A DNA stretch of 64,000 bases from Mastigias papua. Lineage: Eukaryota; Cnidaria; Scyphozoa; Rhizostomeae; Mastigiidae. This document shows, in pieces, positions 1 through 12,100 of this stretch (positions within the stretch are counted from its first letter, which is position 1; the number at the start of each line of letters is the position of its first letter). Position numbers and translations under genes: made by a program. The notes under the pieces were generated by a model that did not search any database, had not been told where the DNA came from, and saw nothing but the letters and a program-made list of their open reading frames with translations. Location of the stretch: NCBI GenBank assembly GCA_964019165.1, contig OZ025282.1, positions 4,208,131 to 4,272,130 on the forward strand. The letters are read 5' to 3'.

Positions 1-802
1 ATGAGACGGCAAAGTCGATTTTTCAGCAACAAAATGACCAAATTTGCGATCATAATATATTTCAGTTAATTACCAAGTGTCTAGAAAATAGTTATTCCCA
101 GAATGAAACAACGTAATCCTCAATAATTTAATAAATTAGATCGTTAATTTAAATTAATACATGCATTGATTAAATAGAATAAAATAAATAATCATAGAAC
201 AAATAGATCTAGAGTAGTTTTTGCTTGTTATTATTATTTATTACTATTTTTGTTTGCTTGTTAATCATTATTTATCTATTGTACTCATTCCTGTTATTTT
301 TAAGCAGTTTTAGCTTTAACCAACCATGTTATGTTTACGTTTTATGTTTATTCTCAAGGTGTTTCTACCTATACAATGTAAATTGTACGTAGGCTATTGG
401 TAGAAATGAAAGTCTGAATATGGATCAATCACTTCTCCCTATTATTGTTTAGAGCAGCCATTGGACACCAGAGGATGCCGAACTATTTTCTAAAGGTTGA
501 GATACCGCACAATAGCATCAGAGCGCCTTACGATTGTTTCCGAGCGCCATACAGTTGTTTTCAAGCTTCTTACCATTGTTTTGGAACGACGTAAAACAGT
601 CCATGAAACTTCCACAACCAAACCTTTTGAAGCACAAGTAATGCTGACCTTGCACAATTGGTCATTTTGTCATAGTTACGACCAGATGTCATAGGTAGGG
701 AGTTTTGCATGGTCGCAGCCCCCCCCCCAACGATATGCCCCTGATTCTGAGGTATATGATTCAGTTTATCATAATTGCTTTCATTCTTATATCAAGTACT
801 CA
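1..802. other. AT-rich non-genic stretch
   Basis: No supported gene. Open frames here are short and lack splice context. A degenerate tandem repeat of roughly 27 bp around 515-600 repeats a core like TTACNATTGTTTT and makes the small plus-strand frame there look internally repetitive. A short C-run lies near 719-728. Confidence 0.5.
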
Positions 803-888
803 ATCTTAACGATCTTAACAACTACAGGTCAGTTTCTGTCCTTTGTGCCATCTCTAAAGTATTCGAGAAAATTGTCCATGGCCAGGTT

Positions 889-1212
889 GTGAATTAGTCC
901 TGATCCCATGCGGCATGTTCGACCCACCAGAAGCTCTACTCAATCACCCCTTTCCAAGTCATAACATGCAATCCATGAACTCTTTACCACAAATCTTTTA
1001 TTCCAAGAACTTGTCAACTTTCGCATACCTTACCTTCCACTTCCTTTCCTGAATCCTACAACTTAACTTGCTTCAAATCTAATATCAAGAAACTGGATCT
1101 CATCTCCCTATCCCTATCTACTTAACTTTCCTTTCTCTTTCTTCATTTGTCAGGGCTTTTGTTATAGGCTCTATTGGCCTTTCCCTGACATTACTTACTA
1201 AAAAAATAAAAG
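889..1212 (+). mobile_element. 3' end of a second LINE inserted into the first
   Basis: This block separates two parts of the host RT frame. Read in one frame it gives the C-terminal tail of another RT (short matches such as SFIPRTCQL, SFPESYNL and FKSNIKKLDLISLSL), with one in-frame stop and a terminal TAA near 1123. An untranslated tail ends in an A-rich run near 1200-1211. A 5'-truncated copy with an A-rich 3' end is what target-primed reverse transcription produces. The exact left boundary (888-896) is uncertain. Confidence 0.7.
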
Positions 1213-2233
1213 ATACTTATTGGAACAGAGAATTATGGAACAAAATCAATATGCCTATCGAAAGCTACACTCAACAATTACATCATAAATAAAAAGTACT
1301 GATGACTGGCTTTCTAATGTTGATTGCAAAAAGGTGAACTTAAAGAAAGCCTTTGATACTGTTGATCACAGGATTCTCCTTGACAAACTTGGGGCATACG
1401 GGGTCACAGGTACTGAAATTAAGTGGCTTAATTCATACCTTAGTGAAAGAAGGCAATTCTGTAGGGTTAATGGTTAAAATTCCAAAACTTTGAGTGTGAC
1501 ATGCGGAATTCCTCAAGGATCCTGCCTAGGTCCTCTCTTATTCATCCTTTGTCTCAACGATTTTGAAAACTGTCTGCAATATTCATCTGCAAGTATGTAT
1601 GCAGATGATACGCATACAACAATATCTGCTAGAGATATTGAAGAGCTTGTTCGAAAAACTCAAGTAGAACTTGGAAATATTTCTGAATGGATGAGGATAA
1701 ATAAGACGAGCGCAAGCCCTAAGAAGATTGAGCATATGATTACTGCACACCCGAGTAGAATCCATAAAATCACTGAAATCGCTAAGTTTAAAATCAATGC
1801 GACAAGGACGACGTAAAGTCTCTTGGGATAATCATAGATGAAAAACCAAACTGGAACGACAACTTTAAACTCAGGGAAAGGTTGCTACTGGTTTGTCATC
1901 CTTGAAAATATCCTTTCCCAATATAGATTATGTTCAGTTTATCAAGCCTCAATTGAAAAGTCATATCATATTTGGTATGCTGATGTCGTTTGGGGCAATC
2001 TACCTAAAACCAAGCTCTAAACACTGCAGCGTTTCCAGGACCGAGCCTTGTCTATAATAAAACATGCAAGAATTAAAGACAAGTGGCAAGGACACTGGGT
2101 AAAAGCTGAAAATCTAATCAAGCTTGACCAAGTGGTAATGATGTTCAAAACCAACAATAAGTTTGCCCCGGAAAATTATGGAACAAATTCAGGCAAAGAT
2201 ACGAAATCTCCAACTATAATACCAGGAACTGTA

Positions 2234-2666
2234 CACGCATTTTTTTTATAAGCAACTGCTTTATAAGCAAGGCAGTGCTCGGCAAGACAAAAAGTTACGT
2301 AATTGTAGTACTGGATTGCAGACTGCTAAGCAATTTGAAAAATGTGTGAATGGAGCTTTGGGCAGATCGCCAACTAACTGTGGAAAGAGCTATTATCTTG
2401 ATTAGAAATATTACATTTGGTTGAGTTGGTGTTCATGAATAAAAAGTGCAAACAAAATCTATCGTTAATTTTTTTTATTTATCTTTAATTTGTCGTGCCT
2501 TCTGACATGTATATGGCCCTATATTGGCCTTTTTCTAATCTATTTTCAAAAAACACGAACAAAAAGTTAAGCAATTGCTAAGCAACTTTGAGTACTCAAA
2601 TTTGCCTTCCAGCTTAGTAATTTTTAGTACCGAGCCCGAGTTGAAATTGCTTATAAAAAATGCGTG
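2234..2666. mobile_element. MITE with TTTTTTATAAG terminal repeats, TA target duplication
   Basis: Inverted termini beginning CACGCATTTTTT.ATAAGCAA occur at both ends. TA is present at 2232-2233 and again at 2667-2668. Removing the element with one TA restores a continuous RT reading (..NTRNCSNLEIP..), so the boundaries are known to the base. It has no coding capacity and was probably moved by a Tc1/mariner-type transposase, judging from the TA duplication. The interior near 2490-2530 resembles a LINE 3' tail, so it may hold an older insertion. Confidence 0.85.
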
Positions 2667-3246
2667 TAGTAATTTAGAAATCCCAAAGACTAACTTAGAA
2701 AAGACCAAAAAACCCTTTTACCACAACTGTCTTAACGTTTGGATATCAATTTAGTCTAAAAACAAAATTGTTATAGAGCTTGACAACTCCTTTCCTTATT
2801 TTTGTTCGAAAACACGACTCCCTGGAAGGACAGCATCCACAATTAATATGTATATATTCTTACTTTTTCTATTATTATTCATATATTGCTATATCGAATT
2901 TTGTATTGTAATTTAGCTTAAGGGATTTCGTGTATAAAGAATTGTTAATAATAATAACAATGACCTGTTAAACAAGCATTTCAAACGATTTACTAGGAAG
3001 AAATCATAAGGATATACCTACCTTACGCATTTCTGTTAGGTCAAACTGCAGAATTGCATTTTGATATGGGTTAAAACAATCTGGAATGTCTCGAAATACA
3101 ATCTCTGCAAACTTCTAGCCCCCAATGCCACACGCCTGCCTGAAGACTCAGCTGTCAGTTTTTTGTAAGAAATGAGAGCTTTTTGTGTAACAGTCACATG
3201 CACCCTTTCTATTAGCAGTGAATATTTTACACTTTTTCATAAGTGC

Positions 3247-3252
3247 TTTATT
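3247..3252 (-). terminator. candidate poly(A) signal of eEF1A
   Basis: AATAAA on the minus strand, about 700 bases after the eEF1A stop codon. No AATAAA or ATTAAA lies closer. Assignment is by position only; a variant hexamer nearer the stop could be used instead. Confidence 0.35.
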
Positions 3253-3948
3253 GGAAAGTAGTACTCAATTGCCAAAAATTAACAAAGTGCAGTATTGGAC
3301 TTCTGAGACCCCTGAAAGTTGAAATAGTATACTTTTCAAGGTCCATTTTTCACACACTTGATCACTGCTTTTAAATAATATGTATACCTAGAATGTTTAC
3401 ACTGATCTACAAGTTCAAGTAATACACTTGAAAATTGTTCAAGTTTCATGGGCACTTGGTCTGCTTTCTTCAAATCTATCAATGTATCTCTCTCTCGCTA
3501 CAGCTCTACTCAAAAGCAATTATACATGAGGCTTCTTCAAAAGAAAGCTCTCATTGGGGTTTTCAATACCTCAAAATCAAAAGCAAGGAGATAGCATTCA
3601 TGCTCAGTTGCAAAAATGATCACTTTTATGCGTTAAATAAGTATCAAGACCATTCTACCCCCCCCTGATCAGAAGCTATGTAAGGAATTCGAACACACTT
3701 AATCTTTTCAAGCCAACCAAACTGTGATTTAAACCAACTTCTAGCTTTTCCATAAACCAGAAATTACTGTGTACAAATTTGACCTTCCTCTTTGAGGTCT
3801 TTTCCTCTAGATGTAAGAAAGCTAAGAAATAAGAATATGGCTCAAAAATGGAGAAATTATATATGTAATTCCCTTTTATCACAAACAGAGCCATCTATTC
3901 CACTTGGTTTTATCAACAGTGTTATTCTTCATCATGAAAGTTAAGGGT

Positions 3949-5337
3949 CTATTTCTTCTTCTGGGCTTTCTGTGCTGCCTTGGTGACTTTACCACTAGAA
4001 GCCTCTGCTTTCTCAACTGCTTTGATAACTCCAACGGCTACGGTTTGCTTCATATCACGGACTGCAAATCTTCCAAGAGGAGGGAAATCACTGTATGTTT
4101 CAACACACATAGGCTTGCTTGGAACTAGCTGAATAATAGCAGCATCTCCAGACTTGATTTTCTCTGGAGAATCCTCAAGTTTCTTACCAGAACGACGATC
4201 AATTTTTTCTTTCAATGTTGCAAATTTGCATGCAATGTGAGCAGTGTGACAGTCCAATACTGGGGAATATCCTGCATGAATTTCACCTGGGTGGTTCAAA
4301 ATGATAACTTGGGCATCAAAGTTCTTGGCTTCTTTAGGTGGATCATTTTTGCTGTCTCCAGCAACCATTCCTCTCTTAATTTCTTTAACTGAAACATTCT
4401 TGACATTGAAACCAACATTATCTCCAGGAGCAGCTTCTGGCAAAGATTCGTGATGCATTTCAACTGATTTAACCTCAGTGGTAAGATTTACTGGAGCAAA
4501 GGTGACAACCATTCCTGGCTTGAGGACTCCTGTCTCGACACGACCAACTGGCACAGTACCAATACCTCCAATTTTGTAAACATCTTGCAGTGGGAGCCTG
4601 AGTGGTTTATCTGTAGGTCTTTTTGGGGGTATTATTGAATCCAAAGCTTCAAACAATGTCTTTCCCTTGGCATTACCCTCCTTTCTTTCAATGGCCCAAC
4701 CTCCATACCATGACATCTTCTCTGATGGCTCAATCATGTTATCACCATGGAAACCAGAAATTGGCACAAAAGGAATGGCTTTTGGGTTATAACCAATTTT
4801 CTTCAAGTAGCCAGATACCTCCTTTACAATCTCATTGAACCTTGCTTCTGAGTATGGGGGCTCAGTGCTGTCCATTTTGTTTGCACATACAATCATCTGC
4901 TTAACACCAAGGGTGTATGCCAACAGTGCATGTTCTCTTGTCTGGCCATTCTTTGAGATTCCAGCCTCAAACTCTCCAGTACCAGAGGCAACAATTAGTA
5001 CAGCGCAATCTGCTTGTGATGTTCCTGTAATCATGTTCTTGATGAAATCTCTGTGTCCAGGGGCATCAATTACAGTGACATAGAATTTAGTTGTCTCAAA
5101 CTTCCACAGAGCAATGTCAATTGTGATACCACGCTCTCTCTCTGCTTTCAGCTTGTCAAGAACCCAGGCATACTTGAAGGATCCTTTTCCCATTTCATTG
5201 GCCTCCTTCTCAAACTTTTCAATGGTTCTTTTGTCTATACCACCACATTTGTAGATCAGGTGACCAGTGGATGTTGACTTTCCAGAATCGACATGGCCAA
5301 TGACCACAATATTAACATGAGTCTTCTCCTTTGGCAT
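3949..5337 (-). CDS. EEF1A: translation elongation factor 1-alpha (eEF1A)
   Basis: GTPase that delivers aminoacyl-tRNA to the cytosolic ribosome. The 462-residue length is the animal norm and the frame has no intron. Visible motifs: P-loop GHVDSGKS (14-21), DAPGH (91-95), NKMD (153-156), the block near 214-226 typical of opisthokonts, and a lysine-rich C-terminus (KAQKKK). ATG lies at 5337-5335 and TAG at 3951-3949. A splice acceptor (pyrimidine run then CAG, ending at 5374) lies 36 bases before the ATG, so the 5'UTR is spliced; this argues against a processed retrocopy. Mild departures from what I recall of animal eEF1A: Ser at 23 inside the usual STTTGH stretch, Phe at 196 in the usual SGW, and CANKMD instead of the common V.VNKMD. 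The frame is otherwise intact, so it is probably functional, though a diverged paralogue is possible. Confidence 0.97.
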   Translation of the reverse strand: MPKEKTHVNIVVIGHVDSGKSTSTGHLIYKCGGIDKRTIEKFEKEANEMGKGSFKYAWVLDKLKAERERGITIDIALWKFETTKFYVTVIDAPGHRDFIKNMITGTSQADCAVLIVASGTGEFEAGISKNGQTREHALLAYTLGVKQMIVCANKMDSTEPPYSEARFNEIVKEVSGYLKKIGYNPKAIPFVPISGFHGDNMIEPSEKMSWYGGWAIERKEGNAKGKTLFEALDSIIPPKRPTDKPLRLPLQDVYKIGGIGTVPVGRVETGVLKPGMVVTFAPVNLTTEVKSVEMHHESLPEAAPGDNVGFNVKNVSVKEIKRGMVAGDSKNDPPKEAKNFDAQVIILNHPGEIHAGYSPVLDCHTAHIACKFATLKEKIDRRSGKKLEDSPEKIKSGDAAIIQLVPSKPMCVETYSDFPPLGRFAVRDMKQTVAVGVIKAVEKAEASSGKVTKAAQKAQKKK

Positions 5338-5373
5338 GGTGATTACGAAAGTAAGCTGCTATATACGTATGAA
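5338..5373 (-). other. 5'UTR part of eEF1A exon 2, with splice acceptor
   Basis: On the minus strand a tract of about 11 pyrimidines ends in CAG at 5376-5374, and the exon then runs 36 bases to the ATG. A leader intron directly before the start codon is well known in eEF1A genes of other animals, which supports this reading. The partner donor is uncertain; the best candidate is GTAAGT at 8366-8361. Confidence 0.75.
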
Positions 5374-6241
5374 CTGAAAAAAAGAAAGATATATCAGAAG
5401 GTGCACCAGAAAAATATTGACTAAAAATAATGTTTAGCTAAAGCTACAATGCCAAACCAATAACTTCACTGACATCCTCAAATTCTTTAGTTCACAACAA
5501 ACTGTGGTGGAATTGCAACTTGCAATGTAATCAGAGTGAACAAAGTATCCTCTCATTACACATGTGCATTTCCACTGCCTGTGAAATGCCCAGCTTTTAT
5601 CTACATCAATACACTGTCTAATCTCGAGTACTACCCTTCCTAAACATCTGTGTCACCCAGGATTGTCTTCTCAGTCCCTTAAACCACCAATTCTTTTAGC
5701 ATTTTGGCTAAGCAAAACATTCTGTACGGGCCAAACATCCAACCAACCTGCCCACCCAATCTAAACTGGGGTCTTGGAGCATAACCCTTTGTTAACATGC
5801 CTGAATTCAGATATCTTTTATCCCCCCTATAGTTAGAGATCAGAGACATGTTTGAAACAAGCAAGTCAACACAATAGGGAATATTACACTGGTCATTTCA
5901 GAACCAAAGAATAAAAACTTAAGTATATGGACAGCCAACAAATGCCACAGGGATCAAAAGAGATACAAACATCTTTCAACATTTCCCTGACAGTACAAAA
6001 CAAAGATGAATACACTGGGACCATTCTCTAGACTTGGGTGTCAAATCTACACAACAGCATGTAAATAATGGTTGAAATAACTTTCTAATCAACTCTAGAG
6101 TTATCAGACATAGTGCCTTGTAATGAACTCCAGGATAAGTACTTCATGCAAAAACCATGATCAGTGGCACAACTGACATTGGTTGAGGGCACTACACCTC
6201 CAAAGCACCCCAGGGGACCAACAACCATTTTGAAAGGACAG

Positions 6242-6484
6242 GGTTCTCAGGATTCCTTGAAGTAAAACTCCCCTGACTTTTCCAGACTTTCCAGACTAAC
6301 TTTTACAAATCCCCCAACATTTTTCACATCTTCCAGGCAAGTTTCGATGGACCAAGGAAACTCCTTAGCATATGTACAGACAAAGAAATGAACAATAACA
6401 ACCAGAGTGTGGAAGACTTCTAGGTCCAGACAAAAATTCCCCAACTTTTCCAGGGTTTCCAGGTTTTACAGATTCCTGAGAACC
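6242..6484. mobile_element. short TIR element (GGTTCTCAGGA termini)
   Basis: The left end GGTTCTCAGGATTCC is mirrored at the right end by GATTCCTGAGAACC. The interior is built of TTTTCCAG / TTTCCAGG motifs arranged head-to-head, with no coding frame. I could not see a clear target duplication, so the superfamily is not assigned (hAT-like is possible). Confidence 0.65.
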
Positions 6485-6874
6485 ATGAAGGATAGGCTTC
6501 TGCACTTGTTGATGTAAAAAGACACTTTGGAAGCAAATACCACCCTGCTGACAGGATAATGATTGTGTCTTCTCCCTAAATGATACAAGTCCTTTTATGC
6601 TACTTTTCTAGATTTGGGAAAAAACTCTAAGTTTGAAAAAGCTGCCAAGCAATATATTCTTAGGGCATCAAGCCATTCTGTAATGTCATTCACTGCAAAT
6701 TCCAAAAATGTCTTGCAATACATTTCTGTTCAACAAATGGGTAGACATAAGAGCAACAAAGCAAGGTATTTCCACACACTTCCTGAGTCCATTAAGTCTA
6801 CTTATATCACATGTAACCTGGTCTCATTGGAAAACTTCAATTTTATATATATATATATAATATATATATTTATA

Positions 6875-7086
6875 TATAAAACAATCAGAATACTTTTTAA
6901 GGCACATTTATTGATTCTATACATCAGTTTTGCTAGTAAGGGCTTCAGCAGTGATAATGGTACAGTTGTAAACAGTGAGAGTGATGTGTTTACAACTGTA
7001 TCATTATCACTGATGAAGTCCTTACAGGCAAAACTGATGTATAGAATCAATAAATGTGCCTTAAAAAGTATTCTGATTGTTTTATA
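6875..7086. mobile_element. near-perfect hairpin (fold-back) element
   Basis: Two arms of about 105 bases are inverted copies with few mismatches, centred near 6980. The outer ends are TATAAAACAATCAGAATAC and its complement; the centre reads GTTGTAAAC..GTTTACAAC. AT-only sequence (6843-6878) abuts the left end and a long (TA)n array follows about 85 bases to the right. It is non-coding. The RNA would form a long hairpin. Confidence 0.85.
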
Positions 7087-7145
7087 CTCACATTTTTATC
7101 AGAAGCATGGCTACATCTAAATACATAGACAAGGAGTTGTCAATA

Positions 7146-7290
<145 letters not shown>

Positions 7291-8366
7291 TAGAAAAACC
7301 TAACTCGTGGTTATTTCAATATAAAATGTCTGAAATAAAATAGTGAACTATAAAATTTGAAGGGCTGAAGACAACATCATATCCTTCGTTTTAAAGCTAA
7401 AATCCTATAGCCTACATTTTATCATCAACCATGATAATCTCATTCACAGCAGGGGCTGTTCTAGGTACGATGGCTCGATCCTGCTCCACCAACCGTACGA
7501 CAAAGAGGAAGTTTTCACAACGGTGCATAATACACATTGACCTGTGGATGATATAAGTACTTCTGAAATAACGAGCCCGACAGTTTGTAACTGCGTCGTG
7601 AAGTCAAACAACCACGTGCTAAGATATTGCGCCACCAGCATTAGACCCAGATCCCTTAAAAACACTGGTTTCAGTTTCCCACATAATCATAAATGCTGCT
7701 GTACCAAAATTTTCCAAAAAAGTCTAGCTTACACTGCTATATTCGAAGAGAGAACTGTCCTATATCTTTGTAGTCTAAGAAGCGGTTTTGGGAGAAGACT
7801 TGCGGACAAGAATTGAAAAGACTCCACGTTGCATTGAACAGATCAACGATCACGCGGTGCTGCCAGAAAGTCGGCCTTCCGTAACTGGCCGTAGTAATTT
7901 GTGGCAATAACAGTTATCTTACGGCGTTAACCTCGGTAAAACCTCCTAACAATACTTGATTATGAATTTAACTTTGTCAAAGTACTTTCAGACTAACTAT
8001 GGTCTCAAAGGCCAACACTGATTTCGACATGTTTCTTAAACGAGAGACCAAGTCAGCATCGTCAAATACAAGGTCAAAATAAGTCACATTCAGATAAATC
8101 CTCTACGGAACAATGTTCTGACAATCAGTATACAAATAGTCAAGAATCCTGACGCTACAAACAGTCAAGTCTTTTGTTAACATGGTGTCAAACGAGTTTC
8201 AAGATGGCATTCCCACGTTGCCAAGCCAAGATCGTAAAATAATCAGTACTTTTTATTTAAATCGTAAGAGAAATTAATGACCTACACCTCAAAACATGCT
8301 ATCATGATTTCTAGGCAAATTTCTCAGGACAAGTACGAACTATTAGACGGTTTTATAACGACTTAC

Positions 8367-8560
8367 CAGTCACCACCCTCTATGGCGTCGTGAGAATTCG
8401 AAAAGGCATGGTTAGGCGTACGTCAGAAATTTGATGAATAAATTAGCCTCGATTCCACAAACAAAGGAACCTATTGTCATTTAACCGCTCGTTTCCTCGC
8501 CCCAGACTCCTCATAAAAGGGTCTGGAACTTACCAATAAATGACGTACCTTATTGGCCGT
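8367..8560 (-). promoter_or_regulatory. candidate eEF1A promoter and non-coding first exon
   Basis: Read on the minus strand there are CCAAT-type motifs near 8555-8530, a TATA-like TTTTATGA near 8517, and a sequence ending ..GGTGGTGACTG at 8367 directly followed by the strong donor GTAAGT (8366-8361). A second GTAAGT follows near 8533. This is the most promoter-like, GC-richer interval upstream of the eEF1A acceptor. The transcription start cannot be fixed from sequence; another minus-strand donor near 9625 is an alternative. Confidence 0.3.
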
Positions 8561-8668
8561 TTTTACGCAGTCCCTTATTGCATTAGGAAAGACAGCCACT
8601 TTGAACCACATTTGCGCCGTTCAAATAAACAAGCACTTGGAAAAGTGATATGGCACCTGTTAACGTAC

Positions 8669-9130
8669 CCCTGGGAGTTTTTATTTTGTATATGTCCAAC
8701 TTCTTTATTTGTCTCCGTGTTATCATTTTCGTTACAATCGTCATCATCTGTAAGAGCATCTTCTCCGACGTCGTCAGATTCCCTGAAAATCCTAGTTTCG
8801 TCCTCTTGTTCCTCCTCAGTTTCTGTCTCTAGATTCTCTATCCCTTCAAGTTTTTACACCTTCACTTGGTCCAGTTTTAATACAGATGGGAAATTGCTAC
8901 CAACATGGTTGTTTTTTTTCAGCAAAATTTAAAATATGCGATGGTGCCTATTTTGTGCAAAAGCATCAAATGTGGATGACTGCGAAGTATGGGACCAAAC
9001 AGAACACAGAACCAATATTTTACATACTAATACCACTACTTAAAGTAAATTATATAACTTATACTCTGCACCTCACTCACCAAAGCTCGTTGCTGAGGTA
9101 GTTTGAAACGGTAGGTCCTGGATTATCCAT
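8669..9130 (-). CDS. possible 5' end of an unknown acidic protein (two exons)
   Basis: A minus-strand ATG at 9130 in good context (GTGATGG) opens MDNPGPTVSNYLSNEL, then hits the strong donor GTGAGT at 9080, leaving two bases of a codon. Further along, a frame open for about 90 codons is strikingly acidic (ETETEEEQEDE, DDDDCNENDNTE). It could be joined in phase through an acceptor at 8783 and may end at the donor GTACGT at 8668. The same acidic frame extends upstream through one TAA near 8857 (LDQVKV-stop-KLEGIENLE), so a decayed exon is equally possible. I do not recognise the product and found no further exons. Low confidence. Confidence 0.3.
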
Positions 9131-12100
9131 CACTTTCAAGTAACTTCCTATATCAAAGAATTTACTAGTACTTCCAACAATAGAGGCTAAAAAATTCCGC
9201 CGAGCTTAGGTAAAAATGGCAAAGTTCGGCCCTTTTATGAATGTAGCACTCAACCACATAATATTACCGATCAGTGCAGTTAATACCAAACGGGACGGCG
9301 TAAAAAGGGCCGTAAGTTACTTGGTAAAACACCACAACCAAACTTACATCTACTATTATAGGCTTTTTCCGGTAAAACTTCGGGGAATCTTCTTCTACGA
9401 GGCACTTAGCTAGGAGGCAAGGGACATTGGTCGCCGAACCACAAGATATTGCCGCTCTTTGCACGTCCACTTGCAGGAAAACATGACTTTGCCTAAAATT
9501 TAACGCAGCGAATGTTATACTGGCTGTCTTTTGATAAGTTTTTGCATTCGAAGACTAAAATATTAGGGAGTTGGGACTTTTCTTCAGTTTTGCCCCTCTC
9601 ACATTTTTCAGTCTTGGCTGCTTACCTGTCTTCCACTAGTTGATTTTAAGCTGCAATCAGTGTGCACCAAACTTCAATATTGTAATTATTTCAAAATGAC
9701 CATAAATACGTAAATTTAAAATCGAAGCCAACACAGTTGAAAAAATGGCTAGTGCATTCACCGATAGCTGAAGCAACAAGACTATGTTTGATGACTAGCA
9801 CTCTGGAACTCCACAATCTGATCATGAAAACGAATGGCTCATGCAATATCAATGATTGTACATTCCCGGCGTTTGTCTGCACTATTTCGGTCGCAATTCA
9901 GATTTGGGAAACTAAGCAAGACTGTCTGTACTCTCACAGTTGCCAACCCTCCAGCATTTTGCGGGAGACCCACGCATGCTATTCCATACTCCCGCGCATT
10001 TGCGGATAGCAAAGAGTCTCCCGTCCGCCTCCAGCATACACTCATCCACAGTAGTTAAACCACAGAATGTATATTCCACTTAATTGAAAATTTCGTAAAT
10101 GTTAAATTAAAGCTGGCAAAAAATGTCAAAACCTATTGAAGTTTCTCGCATACACGCAAATCAGTGATTTCATCTACCGATTCCGATCTAAGGCTGGGTG
10201 AATCTCTATAGTCTAAAAGGGAATTTCCCTAATGCCAATGTTAAAGGACATGGTCGTAACAAGTTTTGTTTCATTTGGCCCGAATTCAAAAAGTTTCGAC
10301 ATTGTAATTTCCATAACTTGGCAACTATGCACTTTGGCACAAATGTTTTAATTTGTTCTTTAGGTAGATATAGCTAAGGGCCTTGCAGCTTTACACTGAT
10401 ATGTCCAGCTACTCTTCTCTAATGAGGGGCTACTAGGATTTTGGCGTAGTCCTTGACATTTGCATTATCTGTATTATCTGTATTACTTTTTGTTAAATGG
10501 CCATTGAGTAGTTAAGCCTACCATACTCCCAATGGCATCATTTTTTGTTTGTAAAAGTTTGGTATTGTATATTGTATATTGTATTGTATATCGTATTGCT
10601 TACAGGTATAAAAAAAGACATGTCCATGTCACATGTATTTTTGTAAGAAACGTAGTTCAAGGCTAGTAGTAATAAACTTTTTAATTTCTGGCCACATTTT
10701 AGTCTAAAGATTTCTAAATTTACTAGAAAAAAGGCAGGGAAAACGAAAATAAAAGGTAGAAGCACTATCTTTTTTAGTGTTCATAAGGCTTGTTGACTAT
10801 AAAACATACTGTAATGGACACTTCTAAATCCGTGGAGGAAGAGGATGTGTCCAGAACTGTGAGCTGTGGTACAGAAGTTTCTAAGGGGTCTTAACTCTTT
10901 CCTTGTATTTCTAATATACTCTTAAATTTTAGGCTGTTTGGCACTAAGTTTCTTATAAGTTATTGTCTCATAAAACAAACGTGTATTGGATATAGACCAT
11001 AGCTTATTCTCAAGTTAACATGTGAGGGCCAAGTACTTGCATGCAGTTATCGTCCTGCAGGGTATTCCAGTTAACCTACCCTGGAGCAATTCTTTTGCTA
11101 CTCTGAAAAGAAGATCCTGATGTGAGTTTGGCTGGTCTTTCGTGTATGTAAACAATATGAATCATGGGATTTCCATACCGTCAAGCTACTCATCACTGCA
11201 AGGAGAAACATTTTCATTTAGCTTTGCTTCAGGGATATCTACTCCAGCGAAAACAACAGTTTTTAGGAGCTTTGGCGTTCTGTTATGCACTAGGTCTTCA
11301 TTCCAGTTCTCGCTTCCTCATAATACTGTAAGCTCCATTTTGAGCTCAATTGGTTGAACAATAGCCTCACGAGAAAATTGCAGCTGAGCCTACAGTAGTT
11401 GCATTTAAAATAACACGGTGAGCTATAGAGATTTATTAGCGTGTTTATATATTAGTTTCTTGTTCGTTTTCTCCATTCACTTTAATCTTATTTAATTCAA
11501 GTTAGATCTAAGTTTTGTTAGATAACTAAATATATTATGATACAACAAGAATGACATCCGAAACTGGACTAACTGATCGAATCGAAGATTCCATGAATTG
11601 CAAAGTGTACATCCAGGAGGAATAAAAGTAACATAGTTTAAGCTGTAGGAATGCCATGTTTTCTGGTGATCTAGCATTTCTGTTTCACATTGCGATATAT
11701 TTTATAGCTCGTTTGAATATTTTTTGTGCTAATTGTGGATTCTTGATGGGGGCCCATTCATAAAAAGATTTGATTCAGAATTTCTAGGTAACATCACATT
11801 CTTAGAAATGTTTGTATTCCATTTGTTGCCCTTCCTTCTGCAACATTGGACTAAGAGTCGATTCCTTCATGCCAGCCTGCTTGGTGTACCAACTGACCAC
11901 GGCACAGAGTCCGTTCTATTTATTTTGACTGAGGAAAAGATAGGACTTTCACTTAACCAAGTAGCTTTGTGAATCCCAGCAAACAAGCCGCCATTGCAGA
12001 GTAAACATCTACTTTGTTTCCTATACCCTTTGAGAGGCGGCCTTGAAGTTGACTTTTGTTCATTCGGTTATCGTAGGCACGTCTGTTTATCCTGATTTAT

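Larger units (their letters stand above)
803..2962 (+). pseudogene. decayed non-LTR (LINE) reverse transcriptase, doubly interrupted
   Basis: Remnant of a non-LTR retrotransposon reverse transcriptase, the enzyme that copies element RNA at the insertion site. The early palm begins near 808 (NNYRSVSV..SKVFEKIV). After an insertion it resumes near 1213, with LKKAFDTVDH at about 1340-1370, GIPQGSCLGPLLF at about 1505-1545 and the catalytic box YADD at about 1598. The C-terminal region follows, with frameshifts near 1800, 1900 and 2175 and stops near 1290, 1476 and 2020. After a MITE at 2234-2666 the same protein continues (NLEIPKTNLEK), and the 3' end finishes in a short TAA-type repeat near 2945-2960. 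Cut by frameshifts, stops and two insertions, it cannot be active. It resembles LINEs common in coral genomes (from memory); the clade is not determined. Confidence 0.9.

Noticed and set aside
8540..8932. 130-codon Ser/Phe-rich plus-strand frame
   Set aside because: It is the complement of the acidic minus-strand frame; Ser/Leu richness follows from Glu/Asp codons on the other strand.
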